This document shows, one piece after another, positions 33,894 through 42,526 of a DNA stretch of 64,000 nucleotides. Numbering within the stretch: the first letter of the stretch is position 1; each line of letters opens with the position of its first letter. The position numbers and the translations under genes are program-made. Below the pieces are notes generated by a model. It worked only from the letters and a program-made list of their open reading frames with translations, ran no database searches and was not told where the DNA came from. Origin of the DNA: Aurantimonas sp036549475 (GTDB lineage: Bacteria > Pseudomonadota > Alphaproteobacteria > Rhizobiales > Rhizobiaceae); contig NZ_JAZHLI010000005.1 of the NCBI RefSeq assembly GCF_036549475.1, positions 1 through 64,000 on the forward strand, written 5' to 3'.

Positions 33894-34376
33894 TCAGTCA
33901 TTGTCCTCGGCGGCGGATCTGGCGGCGGCGGGCAGGGTGCTCGCGCCATCGAGATTGGCGGTGACGCGCTCCAGCAGCTTGCGCAAGGCCTTGCGTTCCT
34001 TGTTGGAAAAGCCCTTCAGCGCTTCGCGTTCGATCCGCTTGCGGGACTTGCCCACCGCATCGACGATGGCCGCGCCGCGCTCTGTGAGGTGTGCGTGGTT
34101 CTGACGACCGTCGCTGTCGGACAGGCGCTTCTCGACCAGACCCTGGGACGCCAGCCGCGTCACGGTCTTGGTGATGGTGGGCGGGCGCACGGACAGGCGT
34201 TCGGCGAGATCGCGCAACGAGATCCCGTCCTCCTCGCCGATCGCGAGAAGGACGGCGTCCTGGCCCGGATAGACGTCGATCTGCGCCAGCCGCTGGGACA
34301 GGGCCGTGCGGGCGCTGCGCGCCGCAAGGCTGAGCTGCGTCGTCACGGAGCGTTTTCCGGATTTCTTGCCAGACAT
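33894..34376 (-). CDS. MarR family transcriptional regulator
   Basis: A 160-residue winged-helix regulator. The recognition region is SLRDLAERLSVRPPTITKTV followed by the wing VEKRLSDSDGRQNHAHLT, whose DxRxxxxxLT pattern is the MarR signature. The N-terminus is basic. The ATG at 34376 gives the family length; an upstream in-frame start would add 19 unconserved residues. It is divergent from the creatininase-family gene (103-base gap), the usual arrangement for a MarR protein that controls itself and its neighbour. Confidence 0.9.
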   Translation of the reverse strand: MSGKKSGKRSVTTQLSLAARSARTALSQRLAQIDVYPGQDAVLLAIGEEDGISLRDLAERLSVRPPTITKTVTRLASQGLVEKRLSDSDGRQNHAHLTERGAAIVDAVGKSRKRIEREALKGFSNKERKALRKLLERVTANLDGASTLPAAARSAAEDND

Positions 34377-34479
34377 GGAACCCCGATCCGATTTCCCGAG
34401 GGCAAAATGACGAAGCCCCGCTATGTTGTCCACCTTGTTGGCCGCTGGGCGGCGGCTTGTCGAGCCTTCAGGAGAAATG

Positions 34480-35271
34480 ATGCGGCGTCGCTACGAGGAG
34501 ATGACAACGACGGAGATCAGCGCGACGGGCGCGGATCTGGCCGATGCCGTCGCCGTCGTGCCGATCGCGGCCATCGAGCAGCACGGGCCGCATCTGCCGC
34601 TGGGAACCGACGCCATGCTGGCGGACGCCATGGTGGAGGCGGTGATCGCGCGCCTGCCTGAGGACCGGCCGGTGACGTTCCTGCCGACGCTGCGGATCGG
34701 CAAATCGGCCGAACATGGCGGATTTGCCGGGACGCTCAGCCATGAATGGCACACCGCGACGACGGCGCTCATCGAGGTCGGTGCCGGGCTTGCTGCGGCC
34801 GGGTTCCGCCGGCTGGTGATCGTCAACGCCCATGGCGGCAACACGCCGGTGATGGATACCGCCGCGCTGGAGCTGCGCCGGCGCCACGGATTGCTGGTTG
34901 CCACCGCCTCGTGGCTGCGCTTCGGCTATCCGGCGGGGCTGCTGCCGGCGGAAGAAATCGCGTCCGGCATCCATGGCGGCGCGGTCGAGACGTCGCTGAT
35001 GCTGCATTTTCGTCCAGACCTCGTGCGCCGGGATGCGATCGCCGCCTTCGATTCGCTGCAGGACAAGCTCGCAGGCACCGCGACTCATCTGCGGGCCCAT
35101 GGCCGGATCGGCTTCGGCTGGATGGCCGGCGACCTGAACCCGGCCGGCGTGGTGGGCGACGCGCGACTGGCGACGGCGGAGATCGGCGCAGCCATCGCCG
35201 CCCACCAGGCCGAAGCCTTCACGCCCTTCCTGGACGACGTTCTCGCCTTCGATCTGGCGCGCCTCGCCTGA
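34480..35271 (+). CDS. Creatininase family amidohydrolase
   Basis: A 263-residue metal-dependent amidohydrolase. The metal-binding motifs are present: Glu-His in PIAAIEQHGPHLPLGTD, Asp in the same stretch, His in GTLSHEWHT and Glu in HGGAVETSLML; VNAHGGN is the family's most conserved segment. Members include creatininase and the FAPy deformylase of riboflavin and F420 biosynthesis; this one's substrate is unknown. AGGAG lies five bases before the ATG at 34480, while another ATG three bases earlier is too close. It is divergent from a MarR regulator that may control it. Confidence 0.9.
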   Translation: MRRRYEEMTTTEISATGADLADAVAVVPIAAIEQHGPHLPLGTDAMLADAMVEAVIARLPEDRPVTFLPTLRIGKSAEHGGFAGTLSHEWHTATTALIEVGAGLAAAGFRRLVIVNAHGGNTPVMDTAALELRRRHGLLVATASWLRFGYPAGLLPAEEIASGIHGGAVETSLMLHFRPDLVRRDAIAAFDSLQDKLAGTATHLRAHGRIGFGWMAGDLNPAGVVGDARLATAEIGAAIAAHQAEAFTPFLDDVLAFDLARLA

Positions 35272-35370
35272 TCGCGGCGTTCCGCAACCCCCAAAGGACA
35301 CACCGGCACCCCTCGTGCATTCCTGCCTGACGGCGCCTATATCCTGCCCGACCCAAGACGGAGGCTTTCC

Positions 35371-36501
35371 ATGTCCGATACGCCCAGCGCGACGCCCGAC
35401 CAGATTCCCGTGACCGTCCTCACCGGCTATCTCGGCTCGGGCAAGACAACCCTTCTCAACCGCATCCTCTCGGAAGATCACGGGAAGCGCTATGCCGTCA
35501 TCGTCAACGAGTTCGGCGAGATCGGCATCGACAACGACCTGATCGTGGAATCCGACGAGGAGATCTACGAGATGAACAACGGCTGCGTGTGCTGCACGGT
35601 GCGCGGCGATCTCGTGCGCGTCGTGGAAGGGCTGACCCGTCGCAAGGGCCGCTTCGATGCGATCATCGTGGAGACCACCGGCCTCGCCGATCCGGTGCCG
35701 GTGGCGCAGACCTTCTTCATGGACGAGGACGTGCGGTCGAAGACGCAGCTCGACGCGGTGATCGCGCTGGTCGATGCCAAGCACCTGCCGCTGCGGCTGA
35801 AGGATTCGCGCGAAGCCGAGGACCAGATCGCCTTCGCCGACGTCGTGCTCCTCAACAAGACCGATCTCGTCACGCCGGACGAACTGGCCGCCGTGGAAGC
35901 GACCGTGCGGGCGATTAACCCCTATGCCGTCATCCATCGCACGGAGCGCGCCGGCATCGACCTGAAGCGCGTGCTGGGGCAGGGGGCGTTCGACCTGAAG
36001 CGGGTGCTCGACGCCGATCCGGCGTTCCTGGAGGAAGCGAGCCATGCCCACGACCACGCCTGTGGTCCCGACTGCGACCATGATCACCACCACCATCATC
36101 ATGACGACGGGCACGACCATGCCGGGCACGACCATGCGGGCCACGATCATGGCCATCGCCACCATGGCGAGGTCGCCGCGCTGCACGACGTGACCGTGAC
36201 CTCGGTGTCGCTGCGCGGCGGCGCGCTGGATCCCAAGAAGTTCTTTCCCTGGATCCAGGCGCTCACCCAGGAGCAGGGCCCGAACATCCTGCGTCTCAAG
36301 GGCATCATCGCCTTCGAGGACGATCCGGAGCGCTACGTGATCCAGGGCGTCCACATGATCGTCGAGGGCGACCACCAGCGCCCCTGGCGCGAGGACGAGG
36401 CGCGGCAGAGCCGGCTGGTGTTCATCGGCCGCAATCTGGATGCCGACGAGCTGTCGGCCGAGTTCGAGGCGTGTGCCGCCCGCCAGCGGGCCGATGCCTG
36501 A
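35371..36501 (+). CDS. CobW-like G3E GTPase, metal chaperone with His-rich loop
   Basis: A 376-residue cytoplasmic GTPase of the COG0523/CobW group. Walker A GYLGSGKTT is at 19-27, the metal-binding CxCC motif is CVCC (72-75), the VETTGLADP switch follows near 106, and the guanine-specificity motif is NKTD near 168. Between the GTPase and C-terminal domains lies a long His/Asp-rich stretch (about 226-270) with repeated GHDHA units, suited to binding zinc or another transition metal. The family delivers metals to enzymes at the cost of GTP. No Zur-like operator is visible in the 99 bases upstream. Its stop overlaps the ATG of the following WD40 gene (TGATG). Confidence 0.93.
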   Translation: MSDTPSATPDQIPVTVLTGYLGSGKTTLLNRILSEDHGKRYAVIVNEFGEIGIDNDLIVESDEEIYEMNNGCVCCTVRGDLVRVVEGLTRRKGRFDAIIVETTGLADPVPVAQTFFMDEDVRSKTQLDAVIALVDAKHLPLRLKDSREAEDQIAFADVVLLNKTDLVTPDELAAVEATVRAINPYAVIHRTERAGIDLKRVLGQGAFDLKRVLDADPAFLEEASHAHDHACGPDCDHDHHHHHHDDGHDHAGHDHAGHDHGHRHHGEVAALHDVTVTSVSLRGGALDPKKFFPWIQALTQEQGPNILRLKGIIAFEDDPERYVIQGVHMIVEGDHQRPWREDEARQSRLVFIGRNLDADELSAEFEACAARQRADA

Positions 36502-37478
36502 TGGCGTCCATTGCGTCCTATGATTTCGGCGAGTTCGTCGAAACGGCCGTGTTCCTGAAGGACCAGCCGGTCTTTGCGATCGCCGACGGAACGGTGCGGT
36601 TTCCAGCCGGCGGCGACCGCACCGTGGAAGCTCATGCCGGTGGCATCCTCACCGCACGGCTGGACCGCTATGCGCCGCGCCTCCTGACCGGGGGCGAGGA
36701 CGGTCGGGTCGTCGCCATATCCGCCGACGCCACTACGCAGGAGATCGCCGATATCGGCCGCAAATGGATCGATGCGGTGGCCGGCGGGCCGAAGGACACC
36801 GTGGGCTTTGCGTCCGGCAAGACCGCCTATGTGCGGCTCGGCAGCGGCGAACTGAAGGAGACCCGGCACGAGCGCACCGTAGAGGACATCGCCTTCGCGC
36901 CCAAGGGTGTGCGCGCGGCGATCGCCCATTACGACGGTGCCTCGATGTTCTTTCCCGCCACCGGCGCAGCGCCATCCCTGCTGGACTGGAAGGGCGCGCA
37001 TCTGGGCGTCGACTTCTCGCCGGACGGACGGTTCCTCGTCACCACCATGCAGGAGAACGCCCTGCATGGCTGGCGCGTCGAGGACGGCAAGCACATGCGG
37101 ATGACCGGCTATCCGTCCAAGGTGAAGGACTGGTCGTGGTCGGCGAAGGGCAAGTTCCTGGCCACCTCGGGGGCGCCGGCGGCGATCTTGTGGCCGTTTT
37201 CCGGCAAGGACGGCCCGATGGGCAGGGCGCCGCTGGAACTGGGCACCCGCGGCGATACCATGGTGACCGCTGTCGCCTGCCACTCGGCCGAGGACATGAT
37301 GGCGATCGGCTACGGCGACGGCATGGTGCTGGCCGTGCGCTTCGCCGATGCCAAGGAGGCGCTGCTGCGCCGCGGCGGCGCAAGCGCAGTCCGCACGCTG
37401 GCCTGGGACACCAAAGGCGAAAGGTTGGCCTTCGGCAGCGAAGGCGGCGAGGCCGGCATCATCGACATCGCGGGCTGA
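36501..37478 (+). CDS. WD40 repeat beta-propeller protein, coupled to CobW
   Basis: A 325-residue protein made of degenerate WD40 blades, each about 40-45 residues; recognisable blade ends include LGVDFSPDGRFLVTTMQENA followed by LHGW, and VKDWSWSAKGKFLATSGAPA followed by AILW. There is no signal peptide, so it is probably cytoplasmic and acts as a binding platform. The ATG shares one base with the stop of the CobW gene, indicating co-translation and a shared task, presumably in metal delivery. No enzyme motif is seen. It converges on the multi-PAS kinase gene 55 bases downstream. Confidence 0.88.
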   Translation: MASIASYDFGEFVETAVFLKDQPVFAIADGTVRFPAGGDRTVEAHAGGILTARLDRYAPRLLTGGEDGRVVAISADATTQEIADIGRKWIDAVAGGPKDTVGFASGKTAYVRLGSGELKETRHERTVEDIAFAPKGVRAAIAHYDGASMFFPATGAAPSLLDWKGAHLGVDFSPDGRFLVTTMQENALHGWRVEDGKHMRMTGYPSKVKDWSWSAKGKFLATSGAPAAILWPFSGKDGPMGRAPLELGTRGDTMVTAVACHSAEDMMAIGYGDGMVLAVRFADAKEALLRRGGASAVRTLAWDTKGERLAFGSEGGEAGIIDIAG

Positions 37479-37532
37479 GCCCGGCAGGGATCTGCGGGCG
37501 CCATGCGCCGGCGCTCGCCTTGGCCGCTTCCG

Positions 37533-39950
37533 TCAGATCGCCTGTGGGTGGTCGCCGTCGGCCATGTCGTTGCTGATGTCTGCGGAGATCGTGCAGACGA
37601 GGCCTTCGGGGGCGTAGTTGATGGTCACCTGGCCGCCAAACTCGGCGGCCATGGCCTGTTCGATCAGGCGCGAGCCGAAGCCGCGTACCGACGGCTTTTC
37701 GACCGGCGGCCCGCCGGTTTCGCGCCAAGTGAAGGTCAGATGCTGCTGGCCCGACAGGTGGGCCAGTTCCCAGACGACCGTCACGCGGCCGACGTCATTG
37801 GACAGGGCGCCGTATTTGATCGCGTTGGTGGCGAGTTCGTGCAGTCCGAGCGCGAGGGCGAGGCTCTGGCGCGCCGTCAGCCTGAGATCGGGACCCGAAG
37901 CAAGGATGCGGCTGGAGTCGTCGGTGTAATGGGTCTTCAGCGAATTGGCGACGATGGCGGCGATCGGGGCCGAGGTCCAACTCGTCTGGGTCAGAATGTC
38001 GTGGGCATGGCCGAGCGCGATCAGCCGCGCAGAGAAGGCCGCCAGCCCGTCCTGCACGTTCGCCGCGCGGCGCAGCGTCTGATTGGCCAGCGCATTGACC
38101 ATGGCCAGTGTGTTCTTGACCCGGTGCTGGAGTTCGCGCGTCAGCAGAAGCTGGCGTTCCTCGGCCTGCTTCTCGTCGGTGACGTCCCGCACGGCACCCA
38201 CGAAGCGGGTGGTCGCGCCATTCTCGACGATGGTCTGGCCATTGGCCTTGACGTGGCGCGTGACCCCGTCCTCGTGGCCGATCGTGCGGTAGACGATATC
38301 GAAGATGCCGTCCGAATCCGGCTCGAGGACCTTGGCGACGGACGCGTCGACATGGTCCCGGTCGTCGGGATGCAGACCCTCGAGAAAGCTCGTCTCGTAG
38401 GTAACCGGGATGTCGGGTGAAATGCCGAAGATTGCCCGGCAGCGATTGTCCCAGATCAGCGTGCCGGAGCGAGTGTCGAAGTCGAAGGTGCCAATCTGCG
38501 CCGCCTCCTGGGCGAGCCGCAGGCGGGTCTCTGTCTCGATCAGCGTCTGCTCGGCGCGGCGGCGCTGGCTGAATGCCCAGGTCCGATTCAGTACTTCGCG
38601 GATGAAGGCGATTTCCTCGTCCGCCCACGGTCGCGGCTTGCTCGAATGCAGGTAAAGCAGAACCTTGACCGCGTTGTTCTCGATCACCGCGATATTGACC
38701 AACGAGCGCACCTGGATCCCGGCCCAGGCCGCGGCCTGTTCCTGCGTCGGCGAATAATCGGCGGTGTCCGCGATGACGACGATGCCGGTATGCAGTTCGT
38801 CGAGGAATTGCTGGCCGTATCTGGCAAGGGGATAGCGTCCCGACAGAGGCGTGGAGCGGCCGTCGTTCCACTCGCCCAGGATGCGGGCCGACATGTCCTG
38901 CGCATCGACCATGGCGTAGCCGACGCGGCAGACGCCCAGCGTCTCGCCGAGAATCTGGAGGGCCTTGTGCGTGGCGCTGCCGGCGCCTTCGCTGCGGGCG
39001 AGTTCGTCGCTCAGCCGCAGCAGCGTGGCCTGCCGGATTTCGCGCGCCCGTTCGATCGTGCGGTCGACGATCGCGCCGGGCAGCCGGACGGCGCGGCCTT
39101 CGGAATTGGAGAAGCAGCGCCCACGGGCGAAGATCCAGTGGACGTCGCCATTCTGGTCGACGGTCCGGTATTCCTCCGCCAGACACCCGCAGGTCTCGAC
39201 CACGGCGGCGACGGCTGCCGAGACACGTTCGCGGTCGTCGGGATGAATGCCGGCGATGAAGTCGGCGATCGGCAGGCCTTTCTCGCCCTGTTCGGGGTCG
39301 AGACCATACATCCGGGTGAAGCGCGAATCGGCGTAGACGACGTCGCCGACAATGTCCCAGTCCCAGGTTCCGACAAGGTCGGAGGCTTCGAGGGCGAGCC
39401 GCAGCCGCTCGCGGCTGGCTTCCAACTCGTCGCGTTCGGCGACCTCGCGCGTCTTGTCGCGCAGGATCTTCAAGAAGCCGGCGGGCTCGTCGTCGTCGCC
39501 CAGCAGCGGCATCATCTCGCCATTGGCGAAGAACCGCGTGCCATCGGCGCGCTGATGCCAGCGATTGTCATGCGCCTTGCCGCGTTCCAGCGAGAGACGC
39601 ATTTCCTCTTCGGGAATGCCGGCCTCGATGTCTTCCGGCGTGAAGATCCTGGCGATCGGCTGGCCGATCATGTCCGCTGCGGTCCAGCCGAGCACCTTTT
39701 CCGCGGCGTCGTTCCAGGTGGAGACCCGGCCATCGAGGTCGGAGACGATGATGGCGTGGTCGACCGCGCTCTCGACGATCAGGCGATAGCGCGCTTCCGT
39801 GCTGTGCAGCGTCCGCTTGAGTGAGGCGATTTCCTCGCGGGCAGAGGCGAGTTCTTGGTCCTCGCCAGGATGGCGTTCCGCCATGCTCCGGCGAAGCCGT
39901 TCATTCTCTGCCAGGGCCGCGGTCAACCGATCTTCATCTGCGAATGCCAT
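37533..39950 (-). CDS. Soluble multi-PAS/GAF sensor histidine kinase of the HWE family
   Basis: An 805-residue cytoplasmic kinase without membrane helices. After an N-terminal coiled coil come a PAS domain (about 55-170), a second PAS/PAC (about 180-295), a GAF-like domain (about 310-460) and a third PAS (about 475-590). The HWE dimerisation segment ELQHRVKNTLAM carries the phospho-acceptor His609, followed by the HATPase N-box ELATNAIKYGAL and the family's WRETGG. It senses an intracellular cue, possibly light or redox, though the PAS domains lack an obvious flavin-binding NCRFLQ motif. No response regulator is adjacent. The ATG at 39950 has GGAG five bases upstream. Confidence 0.9.
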   Translation of the reverse strand: MAFADEDRLTAALAENERLRRSMAERHPGEDQELASAREEIASLKRTLHSTEARYRLIVESAVDHAIIVSDLDGRVSTWNDAAEKVLGWTAADMIGQPIARIFTPEDIEAGIPEEEMRLSLERGKAHDNRWHQRADGTRFFANGEMMPLLGDDDEPAGFLKILRDKTREVAERDELEASRERLRLALEASDLVGTWDWDIVGDVVYADSRFTRMYGLDPEQGEKGLPIADFIAGIHPDDRERVSAAVAAVVETCGCLAEEYRTVDQNGDVHWIFARGRCFSNSEGRAVRLPGAIVDRTIERAREIRQATLLRLSDELARSEGAGSATHKALQILGETLGVCRVGYAMVDAQDMSARILGEWNDGRSTPLSGRYPLARYGQQFLDELHTGIVVIADTADYSPTQEQAAAWAGIQVRSLVNIAVIENNAVKVLLYLHSSKPRPWADEEIAFIREVLNRTWAFSQRRRAEQTLIETETRLRLAQEAAQIGTFDFDTRSGTLIWDNRCRAIFGISPDIPVTYETSFLEGLHPDDRDHVDASVAKVLEPDSDGIFDIVYRTIGHEDGVTRHVKANGQTIVENGATTRFVGAVRDVTDEKQAEERQLLLTRELQHRVKNTLAMVNALANQTLRRAANVQDGLAAFSARLIALGHAHDILTQTSWTSAPIAAIVANSLKTHYTDDSSRILASGPDLRLTARQSLALALGLHELATNAIKYGALSNDVGRVTVVWELAHLSGQQHLTFTWRETGGPPVEKPSVRGFGSRLIEQAMAAEFGGQVTINYAPEGLVCTISADISNDMADGDHPQAI

Positions 39951-40117
39951 GCCGCTCCATCCGCACACCGGAGGCCGACGGAGGGAATGCTCCCTCGTCT
40001 GTTTCTCGTACGTTCCTGCGTATCGCATTTCCAGGGTAGTCGGACAAGCAACCAATTTTGACAAAGCGCTGCAATTTCACGACAATTTGCTGCTTCTTCG
40101 ACGATTGTGCAGCGCGG

Positions 40118-40723
40118 TCAAGCGACTGCGCGCATGGCCTTCCGGCCTCTCGAATTCACTGCGCTCACGAGACGTCCTGCCGCCGTGACGGCCCCGGATG
40201 CGCCATGCAGATGACCGGCAACGAGTTCCAGCGCCAGGAAGCGGCGGGGCTCGAAGGGGCCGGGCATGGCCAGCATCGCCGTCGCGTCGGCCGAAAAGCC
40301 GAAACGGGCATAATATTCCGGATCGCCGACAAGCAGAATTGCCCGATGACCGAGCGTTGCGGCCTCGGCAATCGCGTGCCGCATCAGCGCGGCGCCGATG
40401 CCGGTCCCGGCCAGTTGCGGATCGACCGCCAGCGGGCCGAGAAGCAGCGCCGGGACGGGAGCACCGTCGCAGGTGCCGGCCAGGATGTCCCACAGCCTGA
40501 CCGTGCCGATCAGCGCGCCGCCGGCGGTGGTGGCGGTGAAGGCCAGACCCTCGGCCGGCAGGCGGCCGCGGCGGATGGCTTCGGACGACTTGCGCTTGCG
40601 TCCTGGCCCCATGGCCCGGTCGAGCAGCGCCTCGCGGGCGCTCACCTGACCGGCGTGTTCGGCGCCGATGGCGAACAGCCGGGCGGCATCCTCGAAGGCA
40701 GCGGCGTGCGGAAATGCGGACAT
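40118..40723 (-). CDS. GNAT family N-acetyltransferase (YhbS-like)
   Basis: A 201-residue acetyltransferase. The acetyl-CoA motif is LLLGPLAVDPQLAGTGIGAA followed by LMRHAIAEA (motif A, Q/RxxGxG/A as LAGTGIG), and the later LVGDPEYYARFGF segment is the YhbS-type signature. Start: ATG at 40723; an upstream GTG four codons earlier is less likely. It lies 140 bases downstream of ornithine decarboxylase on the same strand, an arrangement seen in many Hyphomicrobiales, so a role in polyamine or amino-acid acetylation is plausible but unproven. Confidence 0.88.
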   Translation of the reverse strand: MSAFPHAAAFEDAARLFAIGAEHAGQVSAREALLDRAMGPGRKRKSSEAIRRGRLPAEGLAFTATTAGGALIGTVRLWDILAGTCDGAPVPALLLGPLAVDPQLAGTGIGAALMRHAIAEAATLGHRAILLVGDPEYYARFGFSADATAMLAMPGPFEPRRFLALELVAGHLHGASGAVTAAGRLVSAVNSRGRKAMRAVA

Positions 40724-40863
40724 GAAGACCCCCACGAGACGAAAGGAGGCGAACGGGAGCGGAGCCGAAGATCGGGCGGCGCGGTGACAATCCCGGCGCC
40801 GCAGCGCCGGGTCAGCTTCGGAGTTCCAGGCTCCGTCGTCGGGTATGGGCTCTCACAACCGCC

Positions 40864-41997
40864 TCAGATCACGTAGGACCGCAACGGCTCGAAGCCGTTG
40901 AACGCCACCGAGGCGTAGGTGGTCGTGTAGGCGCCGGTGCCCTCGATCAGCACCTCGTCGCCGACCGTCAAAGCGAGCGGCAGCGGGTAGGGGGTCTTCT
41001 CGTACAGCACGTCCGCCGAGTCGCAGGTCGGGCCGGCGATCACGCAGGGCGCGGTCGCCCCGCCGTCATGCCGCGTCACGATCGGATAGCGGATCGCCTC
41101 GTCCATGGTCTCGGCCAGGCCCCCGAACTTGCCGATGTCGAGATAGACCCAGCGGTTGGCATCCGTATCGGACTTCCTGGAGACCAGAACGACCTCGGCC
41201 TTTACGACGCCCGCGTCGCCGACCATGCCGCGGCCGGGCTCGATGATCGTCTCCGGCAGACGATTGCCGAAGTGCTTGCGCAGGCTCGCGAAGATGGCGC
41301 GGCCATATTCGGCGGCCGCCGGAACGTCCTTGAGATAGCGCGTCGGAAAGCCGCCACCCATGTTGACCAGCGTCAGCACGATGCCCTTCTCGGCCAGTGC
41401 CTCGAAGACGAAGCGCGCATCGGCGATCGCCGCATCCCAGGCGCCGGTGTCGGTCTGCTGGGAGCCGACGTGGAAGGAGACGCCGGTGGCCACGAGACCG
41501 AGGGCGGTGGCGTGGACGAGCACGTCGATCGCCATGGCGGGCACGCAGCCGAACTTGCGCGACAGCGGCCATTCGGCGCCCTCGCCATCCGTCAGGACGC
41601 GGCAGAACACACGGGCGCCGGGCGCGGCGCGGGCAACCTTCTCGACTTCCTCGACGCAGTCGACGGCGAACAGCGATACGCCGAGCGCGTGGGCGCGGGC
41701 GATGTCGCGCTCCTTCTTGATCGTGTTGCCATAGGAGATGCGCCGCGGCGTGGCGCCGGCTTCCAGCGCCATCTCGATCTCCGCGACCGAGGCGCAGTCG
41801 AAGTTCGAGCCGAGGCCGGCCAGGAGCTTCAGCACTTCCGGAGCCGGGTTGGCCTTCACTGCGTAGAAGATTGCCGAATCCGGCAGCGCCTTGCGGAAGG
41901 CGTTGAAGTTGTCCTCGACGATGTCGAGATCGACGATCAGGCAGGGACCGTCCGGGCGTCGGGTGGCGAGGAAATCGAGGATGCGCTGCGTGGCCAT
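40864..41997 (-). CDS. Ornithine decarboxylase, type III PLP-dependent (alanine-racemase fold)
   Basis: A 377-residue enzyme that makes putrescine from ornithine, the entry to polyamine synthesis. The PLP lysine is Lys48 in FYAVKANP; HVGSQQTD binds the cofactor phosphate side, and the dimer-partner active-site Cys is in GPTCDSADVLYE, the eukaryote-like ODC signature. Some relatives also accept lysine, and the sequence does not settle this. GGGAG lies eight bases before the ATG. Downstream is a GNAT gene; upstream is a 529-base structured leader shared with a divergent LysR gene. Confidence 0.93.
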   Translation of the reverse strand: MATQRILDFLATRRPDGPCLIVDLDIVEDNFNAFRKALPDSAIFYAVKANPAPEVLKLLAGLGSNFDCASVAEIEMALEAGATPRRISYGNTIKKERDIARAHALGVSLFAVDCVEEVEKVARAAPGARVFCRVLTDGEGAEWPLSRKFGCVPAMAIDVLVHATALGLVATGVSFHVGSQQTDTGAWDAAIADARFVFEALAEKGIVLTLVNMGGGFPTRYLKDVPAAAEYGRAIFASLRKHFGNRLPETIIEPGRGMVGDAGVVKAEVVLVSRKSDTDANRWVYLDIGKFGGLAETMDEAIRYPIVTRHDGGATAPCVIAGPTCDSADVLYEKTPYPLPLALTVGDEVLIEGTGAYTTTYASVAFNGFEPLRSYVI

Positions 41998-42526
41998 TGG
42001 GTCTCTCCCAGGGTCCCGGCCTTCAATGACCGGGCAATCGATGGTGTGCGCAAGCACGAGCCCGCGCTGGCCGCCGAAAAGGCTGCCGCAGCGGTCCCTT
42101 GCGAGACGCGACGATGACCGGCTGGACGCGCTACGCGCCGCGACCGGGTAAAGTCTGCCATGGATTGGAGGGCTTGGACCCGCCGCACTTCAGGCAATGA
42201 TGGTGTGCCTCTTCAGTTTTCCCGGTGGTGGAGACCAGGAGAGACCAGAAAGGCCCGGACCGTCGTTGCTTCAAGGCGTCCACGATTTCGCCAGCAGCGA
42301 AACCGACTGGATCTTCAGATCCAGGTACCGTCCCGGCAACCCTCGCATTCGAGGACCGGGGGACGCCCACAGGCACGTGCGACTTGGGGCAAGCGCAGAA
42401 CTATGCTTCGGATTCGTCATATGCAAGAGGAAAAACGGCTGCAGTTGATTTTTGATCGCGTCCGATCAAGGAAGGGTGCCGGCCGCCGTTCGGCAGCAGC
42501 GATGCCAAGCCTGGAGAAGGTGCACC
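41998..42526. promoter_or_regulatory. Long divergent spacer and putative structured leader of ornithine decarboxylase
   Basis: A 529-base gene-free stretch between ornithine decarboxylase (minus) and a LysR gene (plus). Visible elements: a near-perfect 18-base dyad CTGGATCTTCAGATCCAG at 42307-42324 (8-base arms, 2-base centre); a two-helix hairpin at 42332-42360 (CCCGG with CCGGG outside, CCTCG with CGAGG inside, loop CATT); and a direct repeat of GAGACCAG at 42231-42238 and 42241-42248. Alphaproteobacterial ODC genes are known to carry the 'speF' leader RNA, so the hairpins may belong to such an element on the minus strand. On that strand an Arg-rich open frame begins at 42161 and overlaps the ODC start, but has no ribosome site. 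Confidence 0.5.

Noticed and set aside
34377..34479. MarR operator in the divergent spacer
   Set aside because: Only loose TTGT direct repeats are visible; no convincing palindrome of MarR-box length was found.
36050..36175. Short tandem DNA repeat of CACGACCATGC-like units
   Set aside because: It encodes the His-rich metal-binding stretch of the CobW protein and needs no separate explanation.
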